From Oxalobacteraceae bacterium (GTDB lineage Bacteria; Pseudomonadota; Gammaproteobacteria; Burkholderiales; Burkholderiaceae_D): a stretch of 64,000 nt of DNA. Positions within the stretch are counted from its first letter, which is position 1. Each line of letters begins with the position of its first letter. The notes under the pieces are model-generated. The model did no database searches. It worked only from the letters and a program-made list of their open reading frames with translations, and was not told the origin of the DNA. The stretch is from positions 1 through 64,000 of the forward strand of contig CANFLV010000006.1 in assembly GCA_947448025.1 (NCBI GenBank). Direction: 5' to 3'. Shown in pieces: positions 17,098 through 25,332 of the stretch. The translations under genes and the position numbers were made by a program.

Positions 17098-17175
17098 CGA
17101 CCTTGCATGGGCGAAGCTTGCAGGGAAGGGACGCATGTAATCAAGCGTTCATATTCCGATGATGTAATGCGGTCT

Positions 17176-17631
17176 ATGAACCAAACTGAAATGAACGCCG
17201 ATCGCGCACGCTGGATGGCCTTGCTGGCCAAAGCGCCTCCAGGCCTTTTTGCCAGCGCTGTTGCCAGCTTTGGCGCCTTGCCAGACTACCTCTGGCTGCG
17301 CAAACCTGAAGTCGGCCTGGCCATGGTGCGCGCCCGCACCGGTGGTACTGGCGCCCAATTCAACCTCGGTGAAATGTCTGTCACGCGCTGTGCCTTGCGT
17401 CTCGCTTCCGGTGAAATGGGCGTGGCCTATGTCGCTGGCCGCGATCGCGGGCACGCTGAAAAGGCGGCGCTCTTCGATGCCCTGATGCAGTCAGAGGCCC
17501 GGCCCCGCGTGGAGGAAATCGTCTTGCAGCCGATCGCCGCGGCACTCGATGCCGCACTGTGCGCGACCTTGGCGCAGGCAGCCGAGACGAAGGTGGAGTT
17601 CATGACCATGGTGCGCGGAGAAGATGCATGA
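17176..17631 (+). CDS. phnG: C-P lyase core subunit PhnG
   Basis: 151 aa, the usual PhnG length. It contains MNADRARWMALLAKA, the region around VARTGGTGAQFNLGEMSVTRCALRL, and AYVAGRDRGHAEKAALFDALMQ, a well-known PhnG stretch. PhnG, H, I and J form the stable core complex; PhnG helps PhnI couple a phosphonate to ATP ribose. The start is not certain: ATG 17176 fits the family N-terminus, while ATGs at 17167 and 17191 are also in frame and none has a strong ribosome site. First gene of the phnGHIJKLM unit. Confidence 0.93.
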   Translation: MNQTEMNADRARWMALLAKAPPGLFASAVASFGALPDYLWLRKPEVGLAMVRARTGGTGAQFNLGEMSVTRCALRLASGEMGVAYVAGRDRGHAEKAALFDALMQSEARPRVEEIVLQPIAAALDAALCATLAQAAETKVEFMTMVRGEDA

Positions 17632-18233
17632 AACGTGAAACGGAAGCGGTCCTGCTGCCTGCCTGGGACGACAGTGTCCATGATGCTCAGCGAGGCTTTC
17701 GCGCAATCCTAAAGGCACTCTCGGAGCCGGGTACGGTACAAGCCATGTCATTTGCAATAAGCGCGCCTGCGCCGCTGGACGTTGCGAGTACGGCAGCCTG
17801 CCTCACCTTGCTTGACTGCGACACGCCGCTGTACATGCATGTGGCGGCAGACAAGATGACGCTTGAGGCCTATCTGGGCTTTCACTGTGGCTGTCCGATC
17901 GTGACCACGCCCGACGCAGCGGCGTTTGCGCTGATCGTCGCGCCGCACATGGACCTGCAGCTCGACCAATTTGCGCAGGGCAGTGCCGAGTATCCGGATC
18001 GGTCGGCGACGCTGCTCATTCAGGTCGACAGCTTAACGCAGGGAAGCCGTCGCCGCCTTACCGGCCCGGGCATCGCCGGCGAAGCGCTGCTGTGCGTGGA
18101 CGGTTTGCCGCACGATTTTGACGCGCAGTGGCAGCACAACGCGGCTGCATTTCCGCTCGGCGTTGATGTCATTTTCTGCTGTGGCGACGCGATCGTCGGT
18201 TTGCCGCGCACCACGCAGATTCACCGTTCATGA
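17628..18233 (+). CDS. phnH: C-P lyase core subunit PhnH
   Basis: 201 aa, ATG overlapping the phnG stop. FRAILKALSEPGTVQ, LTLLDCDTPLYM and LTGPGIAGEALL are PhnH signatures; the fold is related to PLP enzymes but lacks the cofactor. It is a structural subunit of the PhnGHIJ complex. Confidence 0.95.
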   Translation: MKRETEAVLLPAWDDSVHDAQRGFRAILKALSEPGTVQAMSFAISAPAPLDVASTAACLTLLDCDTPLYMHVAADKMTLEAYLGFHCGCPIVTTPDAAAFALIVAPHMDLQLDQFAQGSAEYPDRSATLLIQVDSLTQGSRRRLTGPGIAGEALLCVDGLPHDFDAQWQHNAAAFPLGVDVIFCCGDAIVGLPRTTQIHRS

Positions 18234-18243
18234 AGGCTTTGCC

Positions 18244-19389
18244 ATGTATGTAGCAGTCAAGGGTGGCGAACACGCCATCGAACAATCTTACGTCGCCCTG
18301 GCGCGCAAGCGGCGCGGCGACACGAGCGTGCCGGAATTGTCGCTGGCGCAGATCCGCGAACAAATGCCGCTGGCAGTGGCGCGTGTGATGAGTGAGGGTT
18401 CGCTGTATGACCGCGATCTGGCGGCGCTGGCGATCAAGCAGGCCAGTGGCGATTTACTGGAGGCGATTTTTCTTTTACGCGCTTACCGTACGACCTTACC
18501 GCGACTGCTGGCGACGGTGCCAGTCGATACCGCACGCATGGTGATCGAGCGGCGTATTTCAGCGACCTTCAAGGATCTACCGGGCGGCCAGGTGCTCGGC
18601 CCGACTTACGACTATACGCAACGTTTGCTGGATTTCTCATTGGCTGCCGAGTCGCTGTCCGACACGTCCGCCGCGCATAACCCAGCCGAGCACACCGCAG
18701 CCGCGCCTGCAGCCACGAACATGCCGCGGGTGCTGGACTTCCTCAATGCGGAGGGCTTGATCGAAGCGGAAGCCATTCCGCAGGGTGATCCGGCGCCGGC
18801 TGACCTCACGCGCGAGCCACTGCGTTTCCCCGCCGAGCGTCCCTTGCGTTTGCAAGGCATGGCGCGTGGCGATGAAGGCTTCCTGCTCGGTCTCGCGTAT
18901 TCGACTCAGCGTGGTTATGCGCGTAATCATCCGTTTGCCGGCGAAATCCGCTATGGCCAAGTAGCGGTCGAAGTGATTCCGGAAGAACTCGGTTTTGCGA
19001 TTGAAATTGGCACGATCGAACTGACCGAATGCCAGATGGTGAATCAATTTGCCGGTTCACTCAGCGAAGCGCCGAAATTCACGCGCGGCTATGGCCTTGC
19101 GTTTGGCCATGGCGAACGCCGGGCGATGGCCATGGGTATCGTCGATCGTGCCTTGCGCGCGCCCGAGCTCGATGAAGAAATCAGCGCTCCGGCGCAGATG
19201 GCCGAGTTCGTGCTGTCGCATGCCGATAATGTCGAAGCCTCGGGTTTTGTGCAGCATCTGAAACTGCCGCATTACGTCGATTTTCAATCCGAACTAAACC
19301 TGATCCGCAGCATGCGTGCGACAGCCATGGCGGCCGCCGCCAGCGCCACGACCTTACCGGCCTCACCGGCCTCACAGGAAGCCGCATGA
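18244..19389 (+). CDS. phnI: C-P lyase core subunit PhnI (nucleosidase)
   Basis: 381 aa from ATG 18244, with the invariant N-terminus MYVAVKGGEHAI and the middle segments FLLRAYRTTLPR, LGPTYDYTQRLLDF and GLAFGHGERRAMAMGIVDRAL. PhnI acts as a nucleosidase that, with G, H and L, swaps the adenine of ATP for methylphosphonate or another phosphonate. A further upstream in-frame start runs into phnH and is rejected. The phnJ start overlaps its stop. Confidence 0.95.
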   Translation: MYVAVKGGEHAIEQSYVALARKRRGDTSVPELSLAQIREQMPLAVARVMSEGSLYDRDLAALAIKQASGDLLEAIFLLRAYRTTLPRLLATVPVDTARMVIERRISATFKDLPGGQVLGPTYDYTQRLLDFSLAAESLSDTSAAHNPAEHTAAAPAATNMPRVLDFLNAEGLIEAEAIPQGDPAPADLTREPLRFPAERPLRLQGMARGDEGFLLGLAYSTQRGYARNHPFAGEIRYGQVAVEVIPEELGFAIEIGTIELTECQMVNQFAGSLSEAPKFTRGYGLAFGHGERRAMAMGIVDRALRAPELDEEISAPAQMAEFVLSHADNVEASGFVQHLKLPHYVDFQSELNLIRSMRATAMAAAASATTLPASPASQEAA

Positions 19390-20276
19390 TGACGCCAGCG
19401 ATGCAAAGCGATGCGAGCGCCACACAGCCGCAGGCCGGTTACAACTTCGCCTACCTCGACGAACAGACCAAGCGCATGATCCGCCGCGCGATCCTGAAAG
19501 CCGTCGCCATTCCCGGCTACCAGGTGCCTTTTGGCGGGCGCGAGATGCCCTTGCCGTACGGCTGGGGTACCGGCGGCATTCAGGTCACGGCCGCCGTGAT
19601 CGGTCGCGCCGATGTTCTCAAGGTGATCGACCAGGGCTCCGACGACACCACCAATGCGGTCAATATCCGGCGCTTCTTCAAGCGCACCACCGGCGTGGCC
19701 ACGACCGAAAGAACGCCTGAGGCGACGCTGATCCAGACGCGTCACCGGATTCCCGAAACCCCGCTGGCGCCTGGGCAGATCATGATTTATCAGGTGCCGA
19801 TTCCCGAGCCGATGCGCTGGCTGGAGCCGCGCGAGGAAGAAACGCGCAAGCTGCATGCAATGGCCGACTACGGTGTCATGAGCGTCAAGCTGTATGAAGA
19901 CATCGCCCGCTACGGCAAGGTCGAGACGGCTTACGATTATCCGGTCATCGTCAATGGCCGCTACGTGATGCGCCCGTCGCCGATTCCGAAATTCGATAAT
20001 CCGAAACTCGACTTCAGTCCGGCCCTGCAATTGTTTGGTGCCGGTCGTGAGAAGCGCATTTACGCAGTGCCGCCCTATACCTCGGTGAAGAGTCTCGACT
20101 TTGACGACTATCCCTTCGAGATCGAGCGCTGGGAGCATCAATGCGCCCTGTGCGCGGCTAGCGACAGTTTTCTCGACGAAGTCATCATCGACGACGCGGG
20201 TGCGCGCATGCATGTATGCAGCGACACTGATTATTGCCGCACGCGCCAGGCTGCACACACTGAGGTGGCCGCATGA
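19386..20276 (+). CDS. phnJ: C-P lyase catalytic subunit PhnJ (radical SAM)
   Basis: 296 aa. Four cysteines at residues 253, 256, 278 and 284 reproduce the spacing (3, 22, 6) of the E. coli PhnJ cluster cysteines and catalytic cysteine. YNFAYLDEQTKRMIRRAILKA and GGREMPLPYGWGTGGIQVT are strict family motifs. PhnJ uses a 4Fe-4S cluster and SAM to break the C-P bond, releasing the alkane and 5-phosphoribosyl 1,2-cyclic phosphate. All key residues are intact, so the pathway should be functional. Confidence 0.97.
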   Translation: MMTPAMQSDASATQPQAGYNFAYLDEQTKRMIRRAILKAVAIPGYQVPFGGREMPLPYGWGTGGIQVTAAVIGRADVLKVIDQGSDDTTNAVNIRRFFKRTTGVATTERTPEATLIQTRHRIPETPLAPGQIMIYQVPIPEPMRWLEPREEETRKLHAMADYGVMSVKLYEDIARYGKVETAYDYPVIVNGRYVMRPSPIPKFDNPKLDFSPALQLFGAGREKRIYAVPPYTSVKSLDFDDYPFEIERWEHQCALCAASDSFLDEVIIDDAGARMHVCSDTDYCRTRQAAHTEVAA

Positions 20277-21043
20277 CACCCTTGCTGCAGGCAGAAAATC
20301 TCACGCGCCGCTTCGGCCATCACCTTGCCTGCGATAGCGTCAATCTCAGCTTGTATCCGGGCGAGGTACTGGGCATCGTCGGTGAGTCCGGATCGGGCAA
20401 GACGACGCTGCTGCATACGCTGGCCGGTCGCGCAGCACCCGATGCCGGACGCGTGCTGTTCGCCACGCGAGACGAAGGCGTGATCGACCTGTATGCCATC
20501 AGCGAAGCGCGGCGACGCATGCTCGCGCGCACCGACTGGGGCTTCGTGCATCAGAGTGCGCGCGACGGTTTGCGCAGCGATGTCTCGGCCGGCGCCAATA
20601 TCGGCGAGCGGCTCATGGCCGTCGGCGCACGCCATTACGGCAATATCCGCGCAGAAGCGCAACACTGGCTGGAACGCGTCGAAATCGATGCGGCGCGGAT
20701 TGACGATTTGCCGCGCCACTTTTCTGGTGGCATGCAACAGCGCCTGCAGATTGCGCGCAATCTCGTGACCAAGCCACGCCTGATTTTCATGGACGAACCG
20801 ACGGCGAGTCTGGATGTCTCGGTGCAGGCGCGTCTACTCGATTTGCTGCGCCAGCTCGTGTCGCAATTGCAGGTTGCGGCGGTCATCGTGACGCATGATC
20901 TGGCCGTCGCACGCCTGCTAGCGCATCGGCTGATGGTCATGCAGAACGGCCAGGTCGTGGAGCAAGGCTTGACCGACCAGGTGCTGGATGACCCCCAGCA
21001 TCCCTACACCCAATTGCTGGTGTCATCCGTATTGCAGGCGTAA
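20273..21043 (+). CDS. phnK: C-P lyase ATP-binding subunit PhnK
   Basis: 256 aa. ABC ATPase with Walker [10 protein letters not shown], signature FSGGMQQRLQIARNL, Walker B LIFMDEPTASLD and H-loop VTHDLAVA. FVHQSARDGLRSDVSAGANIGERLMAVGARHYG is PhnK-specific. PhnK binds the PhnGHIJ core rather than a membrane permease. Start overlaps the phnJ stop. Confidence 0.95.
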   Translation: MTPLLQAENLTRRFGHHLACDSVNLSLYPGEVLGIVGESGSGKTTLLHTLAGRAAPDAGRVLFATRDEGVIDLYAISEARRRMLARTDWGFVHQSARDGLRSDVSAGANIGERLMAVGARHYGNIRAEAQHWLERVEIDAARIDDLPRHFSGGMQQRLQIARNLVTKPRLIFMDEPTASLDVSVQARLLDLLRQLVSQLQVAAVIVTHDLAVARLLAHRLMVMQNGQVVEQGLTDQVLDDPQHPYTQLLVSSVLQA

Positions 21044-21052
21044 GAGAACCCG

Positions 21053-21766
21053 ATGCCAAGACGAATTGAAGTAAGCAAGCTGTGCAAGTCTTTCACGCTG
21101 CATCTGCAGGGCGGTGTGACGATGCCGATATTGTCAGATCTCGACATGCAGGTCGATGCCGGCGAATGCGTGGTGCTCCACGCGCCGTCGGGCGCGGGAA
21201 AAAGCACCTTGTTGCGCTGCCTGTATGCGAATTACCGCGCCACCAGCGGCAGTGTAAAAATCCGGCACGACCATACCTGGGTGGACTTGTCGAGCGCCGC
21301 ACCGCAAACAGTCCACGCGGTACGGCATGCCTCGCTCGGCTTCGTGACGCAATTCCTGCGGGTCATTCCGCGCATCGCCACGCTCGAACTGGTGATGGAA
21401 CCTTTGCTCGCGCGCGGCATGGCGCGCGAAGATGCGCGCCTGCAGGCGGAAGCCATGCTGGTGCGCCTGCGTATCCCAATGCGCCTGTGGCATGTGCCGC
21501 CCGCGACATTTTCGGGCGGCGAACAGCAGCGCATCAATATTGCCCGCACGATGATCTGTGACTATCCGATCCTGCTGCTCGATGAACCGACCGCATCGCT
21601 CGATGAAGCCAATCGCGATTGTGTCATCGACATGATCAATGCGGCGCGCGAGCGTGGTGCTGCCGTGGTCGGGATTTTTCATGACGACCATGTGCGCCGC
21701 GCACTGGCAACGCGCCTTTTCCTGATTCCTTCCGTGCAAACGATATCCCTGGTGACGACGCAATGA
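21053..21766 (+). CDS. phnL: C-P lyase ATP-binding subunit PhnL
   Basis: 237 aa. ABC ATPase with Walker A APSGAGKSTLLRCLYANY, signature FSGGEQQRINIAR, Walker B LLLDEPTASLD and H-loop GIFHDD. YANYRATSGSV and FVTQFLRVIPRI are PhnL markers. Works with PhnGHI and K in forming the ribose-phosphonate triphosphate intermediate. Confidence 0.95.
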   Translation: MPRRIEVSKLCKSFTLHLQGGVTMPILSDLDMQVDAGECVVLHAPSGAGKSTLLRCLYANYRATSGSVKIRHDHTWVDLSSAAPQTVHAVRHASLGFVTQFLRVIPRIATLELVMEPLLARGMAREDARLQAEAMLVRLRIPMRLWHVPPATFSGGEQQRINIARTMICDYPILLLDEPTASLDEANRDCVIDMINAARERGAAVVGIFHDDHVRRALATRLFLIPSVQTISLVTTQ

Positions 21767-22896
21767 AAACCATACGCAATGCCCGTATTGTCATGGCCGA
21801 CACTATGTTTTTTGGCACGCTGGGTATCCGCGATGGCCTGATTACTGAAATTGCACCGGAGAGCCGCAGCGCGGTCGGAGAGGACTGGCAGGGTGATTAT
21901 CTACTGCCCGGCATGGTCGAACTGCATACCGACAATCTCGAGAAGCATTTGATGCCGCGGCCGAAAGCGCAGTGGCCAACACTGCCTGCCATCATTGCGC
22001 ATGATGCACAAATCGCCGTTTCCGGTATTACAACGGTGCTCGATGCGATCTCGGTCGGCGATATTGATTCTGACAGCATGCGCAACGATATGCTGACGCC
22101 TTGCGTGGCCGGTTTGCAGGAAGCCGCTGATGCCGGCGTGCTGCGCGCCGATCATTTCCTGCATTTGCGCCTCGAACTGGCGGAAGCCAATTTGTTAACG
22201 ATGTTCGAACCCTTCCTGCATGATCCGCGGCTCAAGCTGGTCTCGCTGATGGACCATACGCCGGGCCAGCGCCAGTGGACTGACCTTGCACATTACCGCA
22301 CATATGTCACTGGCAAGCGCGGCTGGAGCGAAACCAAGGTCGATTCGATGCTCGAGCGTCTGATCGAACGCCAGCACATCTATGTTGCCGCAAACCGCCG
22401 TGCCGTAATCGCGCGCTGCGCCAGTCTCAGCAGCCCCGTACCGCTGGCAACGCATGATGACACGACCATCGAGCATGTCACTGAAGGCGTCGTCGATGGT
22501 GTGACGATCTCGGAATTTCCGACCACGATGGCCGCGGCACAGGCGGCCCGCGCACACCAGTTGGGCATCATCATGGGCGCGCCGAACATGGTGCGCGGCG
22601 GGTCGCACTCCGGCAATGTATCGGCCTCAGCCTTGGCGCGCGCCGACTTGCTCGACGTATTTTCTTCCGATTATGTGCCGGCCAGTCTGCTGCATGCGGC
22701 CTTCCTGCTGCAACAGGAGGGCTTCAATTTGCCGAAGGCAGTCGCTACGGTCACGCGCAATCCAGCGCGCATGATCGGCTTGTCAGATCGCGGTGAAGTT
22801 GCGCTCGGCTTGCGCGCGGACATTCTGCGTGTGCGCGTCGTCAAGGGCATCCCCATCGTGATTAACGTATGGAAGTCGGGTGTGCAAATTGCGTGA
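21763..22896 (+). CDS. phnM: RPnTP diphosphatase PhnM (E. coli-type copy)
   Basis: 377 aa, starting within the phnL stop. The amidohydrolase metal motif PGMVELHTDNLEKH, LATHDDTTIEHVTEGV, GAPNMVRGGSHSGNVSA and FSSDYVPASLLHAAF match the enterobacterial PhnM type closely. It removes pyrophosphate from ribose 1-phosphonate 5-triphosphate, giving the PhnJ substrate. Last gene of phnGHIJKLM. A diverged paralogue lies at 15826-17034. Confidence 0.95.
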   Translation: MKTIRNARIVMADTMFFGTLGIRDGLITEIAPESRSAVGEDWQGDYLLPGMVELHTDNLEKHLMPRPKAQWPTLPAIIAHDAQIAVSGITTVLDAISVGDIDSDSMRNDMLTPCVAGLQEAADAGVLRADHFLHLRLELAEANLLTMFEPFLHDPRLKLVSLMDHTPGQRQWTDLAHYRTYVTGKRGWSETKVDSMLERLIERQHIYVAANRRAVIARCASLSSPVPLATHDDTTIEHVTEGVVDGVTISEFPTTMAAAQAARAHQLGIIMGAPNMVRGGSHSGNVSASALARADLLDVFSSDYVPASLLHAAFLLQQEGFNLPKAVATVTRNPARMIGLSDRGEVALGLRADILRVRVVKGIPIVINVWKSGVQIA

Positions 22897-22924
22897 GGAA
22901 TACAACATCGAATTTCTGTGCTGA

Positions 22925-23071
22925 ATGCTGCTTATAAGTTTTTTGGCAGCTGGCATTTTAGGCGCCATTTTCGGCATCAGGCAGGCTGCATGCACGACAG
23001 AGGTTTTCCATTTTACCGGTATCTGCCTGCTCCTTAAGCAGGCCCACAACACACTGACGATTAAGGAATAA
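22925..23071 (+). CDS. Possible 48-aa membrane microprotein
   Basis: ATG 22925 to TAA 23071. The peptide starts MLLISFLAAGILGAIFGIRQ, a plausible membrane segment, and ends with a charged tail. There is no clear ribosome site. Together with the next small frame it occupies most of the 610-bp gap between phnM and tRNA-Ser; the rest of the gap shows nothing I recognise. It may be spurious. Confidence 0.3.
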   Translation: MLLISFLAAGILGAIFGIRQAACTTEVFHFTGICLLLKQAHNTLTIKE

Positions 23072-23073
23072 AA

Positions 23074-23199
23074 TTGAACAAATTGATCGCCGCCATCGCG
23101 CTATTGGCAATTTCGTTGTCGCTTGTCACAATGTTTCAGGATTTTTCATCTGCTGCGCCAGAAACGGCAGGGATGTCTGTCGTGGCTGTATCGCGTTGA
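23074..23199 (+). CDS. Possible 41-aa secreted microprotein, TTG start
   Basis: TTG 23074, preceded by AAGGA at 7-11 bp and only 2 bp after the previous stop. The peptide MNKLIAAIALLAISLSLVTM looks like a signal peptide and is followed by about 20 residues. It may be the start of a once longer exported protein or a true small protein. Evidence is limited to the ribosome site and hydrophobicity. Confidence 0.3.
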   Translation: MNKLIAAIALLAISLSLVTMFQDFSSAAPETAGMSVVAVSR

Positions 23200-23444
23200 G
23201 CTTTACATCAAAGTGCCGAGCAAGCAGCAGTTCGATGCCTTGCACACAAAAAACCTGATACTTCTTACAAACTACTGTGGTGTCTCTAGAAACGATCTGC
23301 CAGACGGTTAAGGTGAGGCGCTTACCGAGGATTCGGCAAGGACCAAAATGAAAATCCGACCAGGGTGAACTTGTAGGCCAATCAATGTCGATCAAGCGCG
23401 CTTGCGATATGCTGCCTGAAAAGCGGCATGACTGTGAGAATGTT

Positions 23445-23453
23445 TGCTATAAT
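23445..23453 (+). promoter_or_regulatory. Extended -10 promoter of tRNA-Ser
   Basis: TGC followed by a perfect TATAAT (23448-23453), i.e. an extended -10, 53 bp before the tRNA. No convincing -35 is seen at 16-18 bp, which fits an extended -10 promoter. Confidence 0.7.
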
Positions 23454-23506
23454 TCGCGCCTTCGCCACCGACCATAGCGGCGAAGTTAAGTTGCAAGCAA
23501 GAATCA

Positions 23507-23596
23507 GGAGAGATGGATGAGCGGCTGAAGTCGCACGCCTGGAAAGCGTGTATAGGGTTAAACCTATCCGGGGTTCGAATCCCCGTCTCTCCGCCA
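23507..23596 (+). tRNA. tRNA-Ser (anticodon GGA)
   Basis: A 90-nt cloverleaf including an encoded CCA. The acceptor GGAGAGA pairs with TCTCTCC; the anticodon arm CACGC-CTGGAAA-GCGTG gives anticodon GGA; a long class II variable arm (TATAGGGTTAAACCTATC) and T-arm CGGGG-TTCGAAT-CCCCG are present. The class II variable arm and anticodon agree on serine. Confidence 0.98.
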
Positions 23597-23628
23597 AAAA
23601 CATGATTTACCCAGTATCAAGAAGTCTC

Positions 23629-23664
23629 AAAACCCGCTCTGCGTAAAGCTCGGCGGGTTTTTTT
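23629..23664 (+). terminator. Rho-independent terminator after tRNA-Ser
   Basis: AACCCGC (23631-23637) pairs with GCGGGTT across the loop, followed by seven or more T. Confidence 0.9.
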
Positions 23665-23686
23665 CTACGCTAATTTTGTCAGGTAT

Positions 23687-24604
23687 TCATTTGACGAATT
23701 CACGTGGCGTATTACAGCGCTTGCACATTGGCGACGACTTTTTGCGATCGCTGCCCCTGGCAGGCGCTTCCTCGGGTTCGTGATATTTTTTGCTGCAGAT
23801 TATGCAGAGGATGGCGGTCCTTCTCGGCATCGCGCCACTGAGGCCGTAGCTGCCACCCTGAGAAACCCACATTTCCTCGCGATAGGCGACCGGCTCGCCC
23901 ACCTTGCGCAGTTCGTCGACATATTTTTCCAAGGCGCCCCGAAGCTGTGCGTGCGCATGAATGGCATTTTCGGCTGGCTTAGCGAGAATCGGGAAGAATC
24001 GCTTCGCTTCCCTTACTGGCGACATGGCTCGCGGTATTTTTCCCGGTTCTTCGATCGCTCCATTTTGACGACGTTTCAATTGCGCCGCGTCCGTGACTTT
24101 CTTCAAATTCTCTTTCTTGATTTGATCGTTGAACGCGATCATGGCCTGTCCCAGTGCTTCCGTATGGGCCAGATAAGCCGCACCAGCCGGTGCTGAAAAA
24201 TGATCCATGGCGTCAAGCGTAAAGTTTTCCGGTTTGCTTTTCGGATCGTCAAACCGAATGTCCATTTGCGGACCCTGCACGAGATTCCAGGTGGACCAGG
24301 TCAGCTTCTCGAACAGGCTGTCGCGGTCATCGGCTGTCAAAGAGCCGTTTTGCTCGCTGATGCGCGACATGATCTGATCGACGTTTGGCTGACGGATCAT
24401 TTGTACTAGCAACTTCAGGGTGTCCCAAGCCTGATCCTGCAGCAATTGATTCCACACCTCAACGAGGATATTGAGCGCAATGACGTGATGAAAACCTAGT
24501 GGTGGCTGGTTCGTCCTTCGTTGAAATTTGCTCACTTTGAATTCGGCTGGCAAGGCAGCTCGGCCGCCTTCCTTGCTTATTTTTCCATTGGTATCCATGC
24601 CCAT
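23687..24604 (-). CDS. Hypothetical protein with C-terminal zinc-ribbon-like cysteines
   Basis: 305 aa, no signal peptide or membrane span. The first 120 residues look helical (NILVEVWNQLLQDQAWDTLKLLVQMIRQ). The middle is rich in charged residues. The C-terminal 50 residues carry CIIC and CKRC pairs about 28 residues apart, the layout of a zinc ribbon or knuckle. I do not recognise the family. It sits alone beside a tRNA gene, pointing toward it, a place where mobile cargo often lands, but no integrase or second attachment repeat was seen. Confidence 0.7.
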   Translation of the reverse strand: MGMDTNGKISKEGGRAALPAEFKVSKFQRRTNQPPLGFHHVIALNILVEVWNQLLQDQAWDTLKLLVQMIRQPNVDQIMSRISEQNGSLTADDRDSLFEKLTWSTWNLVQGPQMDIRFDDPKSKPENFTLDAMDHFSAPAGAAYLAHTEALGQAMIAFNDQIKKENLKKVTDAAQLKRRQNGAIEEPGKIPRAMSPVREAKRFFPILAKPAENAIHAHAQLRGALEKYVDELRKVGEPVAYREEMWVSQGGSYGLSGAMPRRTAILCIICSKKYHEPEEAPARGSDRKKSSPMCKRCNTPREFVK

Positions 24605-24778
24605 CGCTGATTACCCCTAATGTTGTCATCGCTATCAGGCCAGGCTCAGGATTAGCTTTCCGAAAGCCAAGACGAATATAATTTGCAATATAAATCAATG
24701 CTGGCAGACTGGCTGAATTTGCGAATAATGCGTTTCAAAATAGAATGATTTTCCAACAAGTGTCAGAGGAGATAAAAC

Positions 24779-25168
24779 ATGTTTAATCACGTAATGATTG
24801 GTTCGAATGACATTGAGCGCTCAAAGCGCTTCTACGACGCAGTTCTCGGCGTGCTGGGGGCGGGCGAACCGGTGCGCAACATTGCCAATTCCGGCCACAC
24901 GCGTCTCTTTTACCGGCATGACGGCAGCGTCTTGTGCATTACAGAGCCGATCAATGGCGAAGAGGCGACCAGCGCAAACGGCGCCACGATCGGCTTTAAG
25001 TGTAGCTCTGCCGAGCAAGTTCGTGAGTTGCACGACGTCGCAGTTGCGCATGGTGGCAAATCCATTGAAGACCCACCGGGTCTGCGCGAAAGCAGCATGG
25101 GGGCGATACACTTGTCCTACGTACGCGATCCCGACGGCCACAAGCTCTGCGGAATTTATCGTCCTTGA
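24779..25168 (+). CDS. VOC-family (glyoxalase-like) protein
   Basis: 129 aa, one VOC unit. The N-terminal MFNHVMIGSNDIERSKRFYDAVLGVLG holds the first metal-ligand position (H4), and the C-terminal YVRDPDGHKLCGIYRP is the standard VOC ending. GAGGAG precedes the start. Members bind a metal and act on small carbonyl or aromatic compounds or confer drug resistance; the substrate is unknown. Monocistronic. Confidence 0.85.
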   Translation: MFNHVMIGSNDIERSKRFYDAVLGVLGAGEPVRNIANSGHTRLFYRHDGSVLCITEPINGEEATSANGATIGFKCSSAEQVRELHDVAVAHGGKSIEDPPGLRESSMGAIHLSYVRDPDGHKLCGIYRP

Positions 25169-25285
25169 TCTCCTTGAAGGGATCGTCGAAGTAGTGCCGG
25201 CGCACTTGGCGGAAAGTTCCAGGGACTGAGCCGCCAGGTCAATTCCGTGACTTGTCGAGATGGAATCTTAAGTGAATGCAATATA

Positions 25286-25301
25286 CTGTGTTTATATACA
25301 G
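25286..25301 (+). promoter_or_regulatory. LexA (SOS) box before umuDC
   Basis: CTGT-N8-ACAG with an AT-rich centre (CTGTGTTTATATACAG), matching the LexA consensus for gamma- and betaproteobacteria. It lies 32 bp before the chosen umuD start. Confidence 0.92.
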
Positions 25302-25332
25302 TAAAATTGTGAATTTACTGACGCCCATTCTC

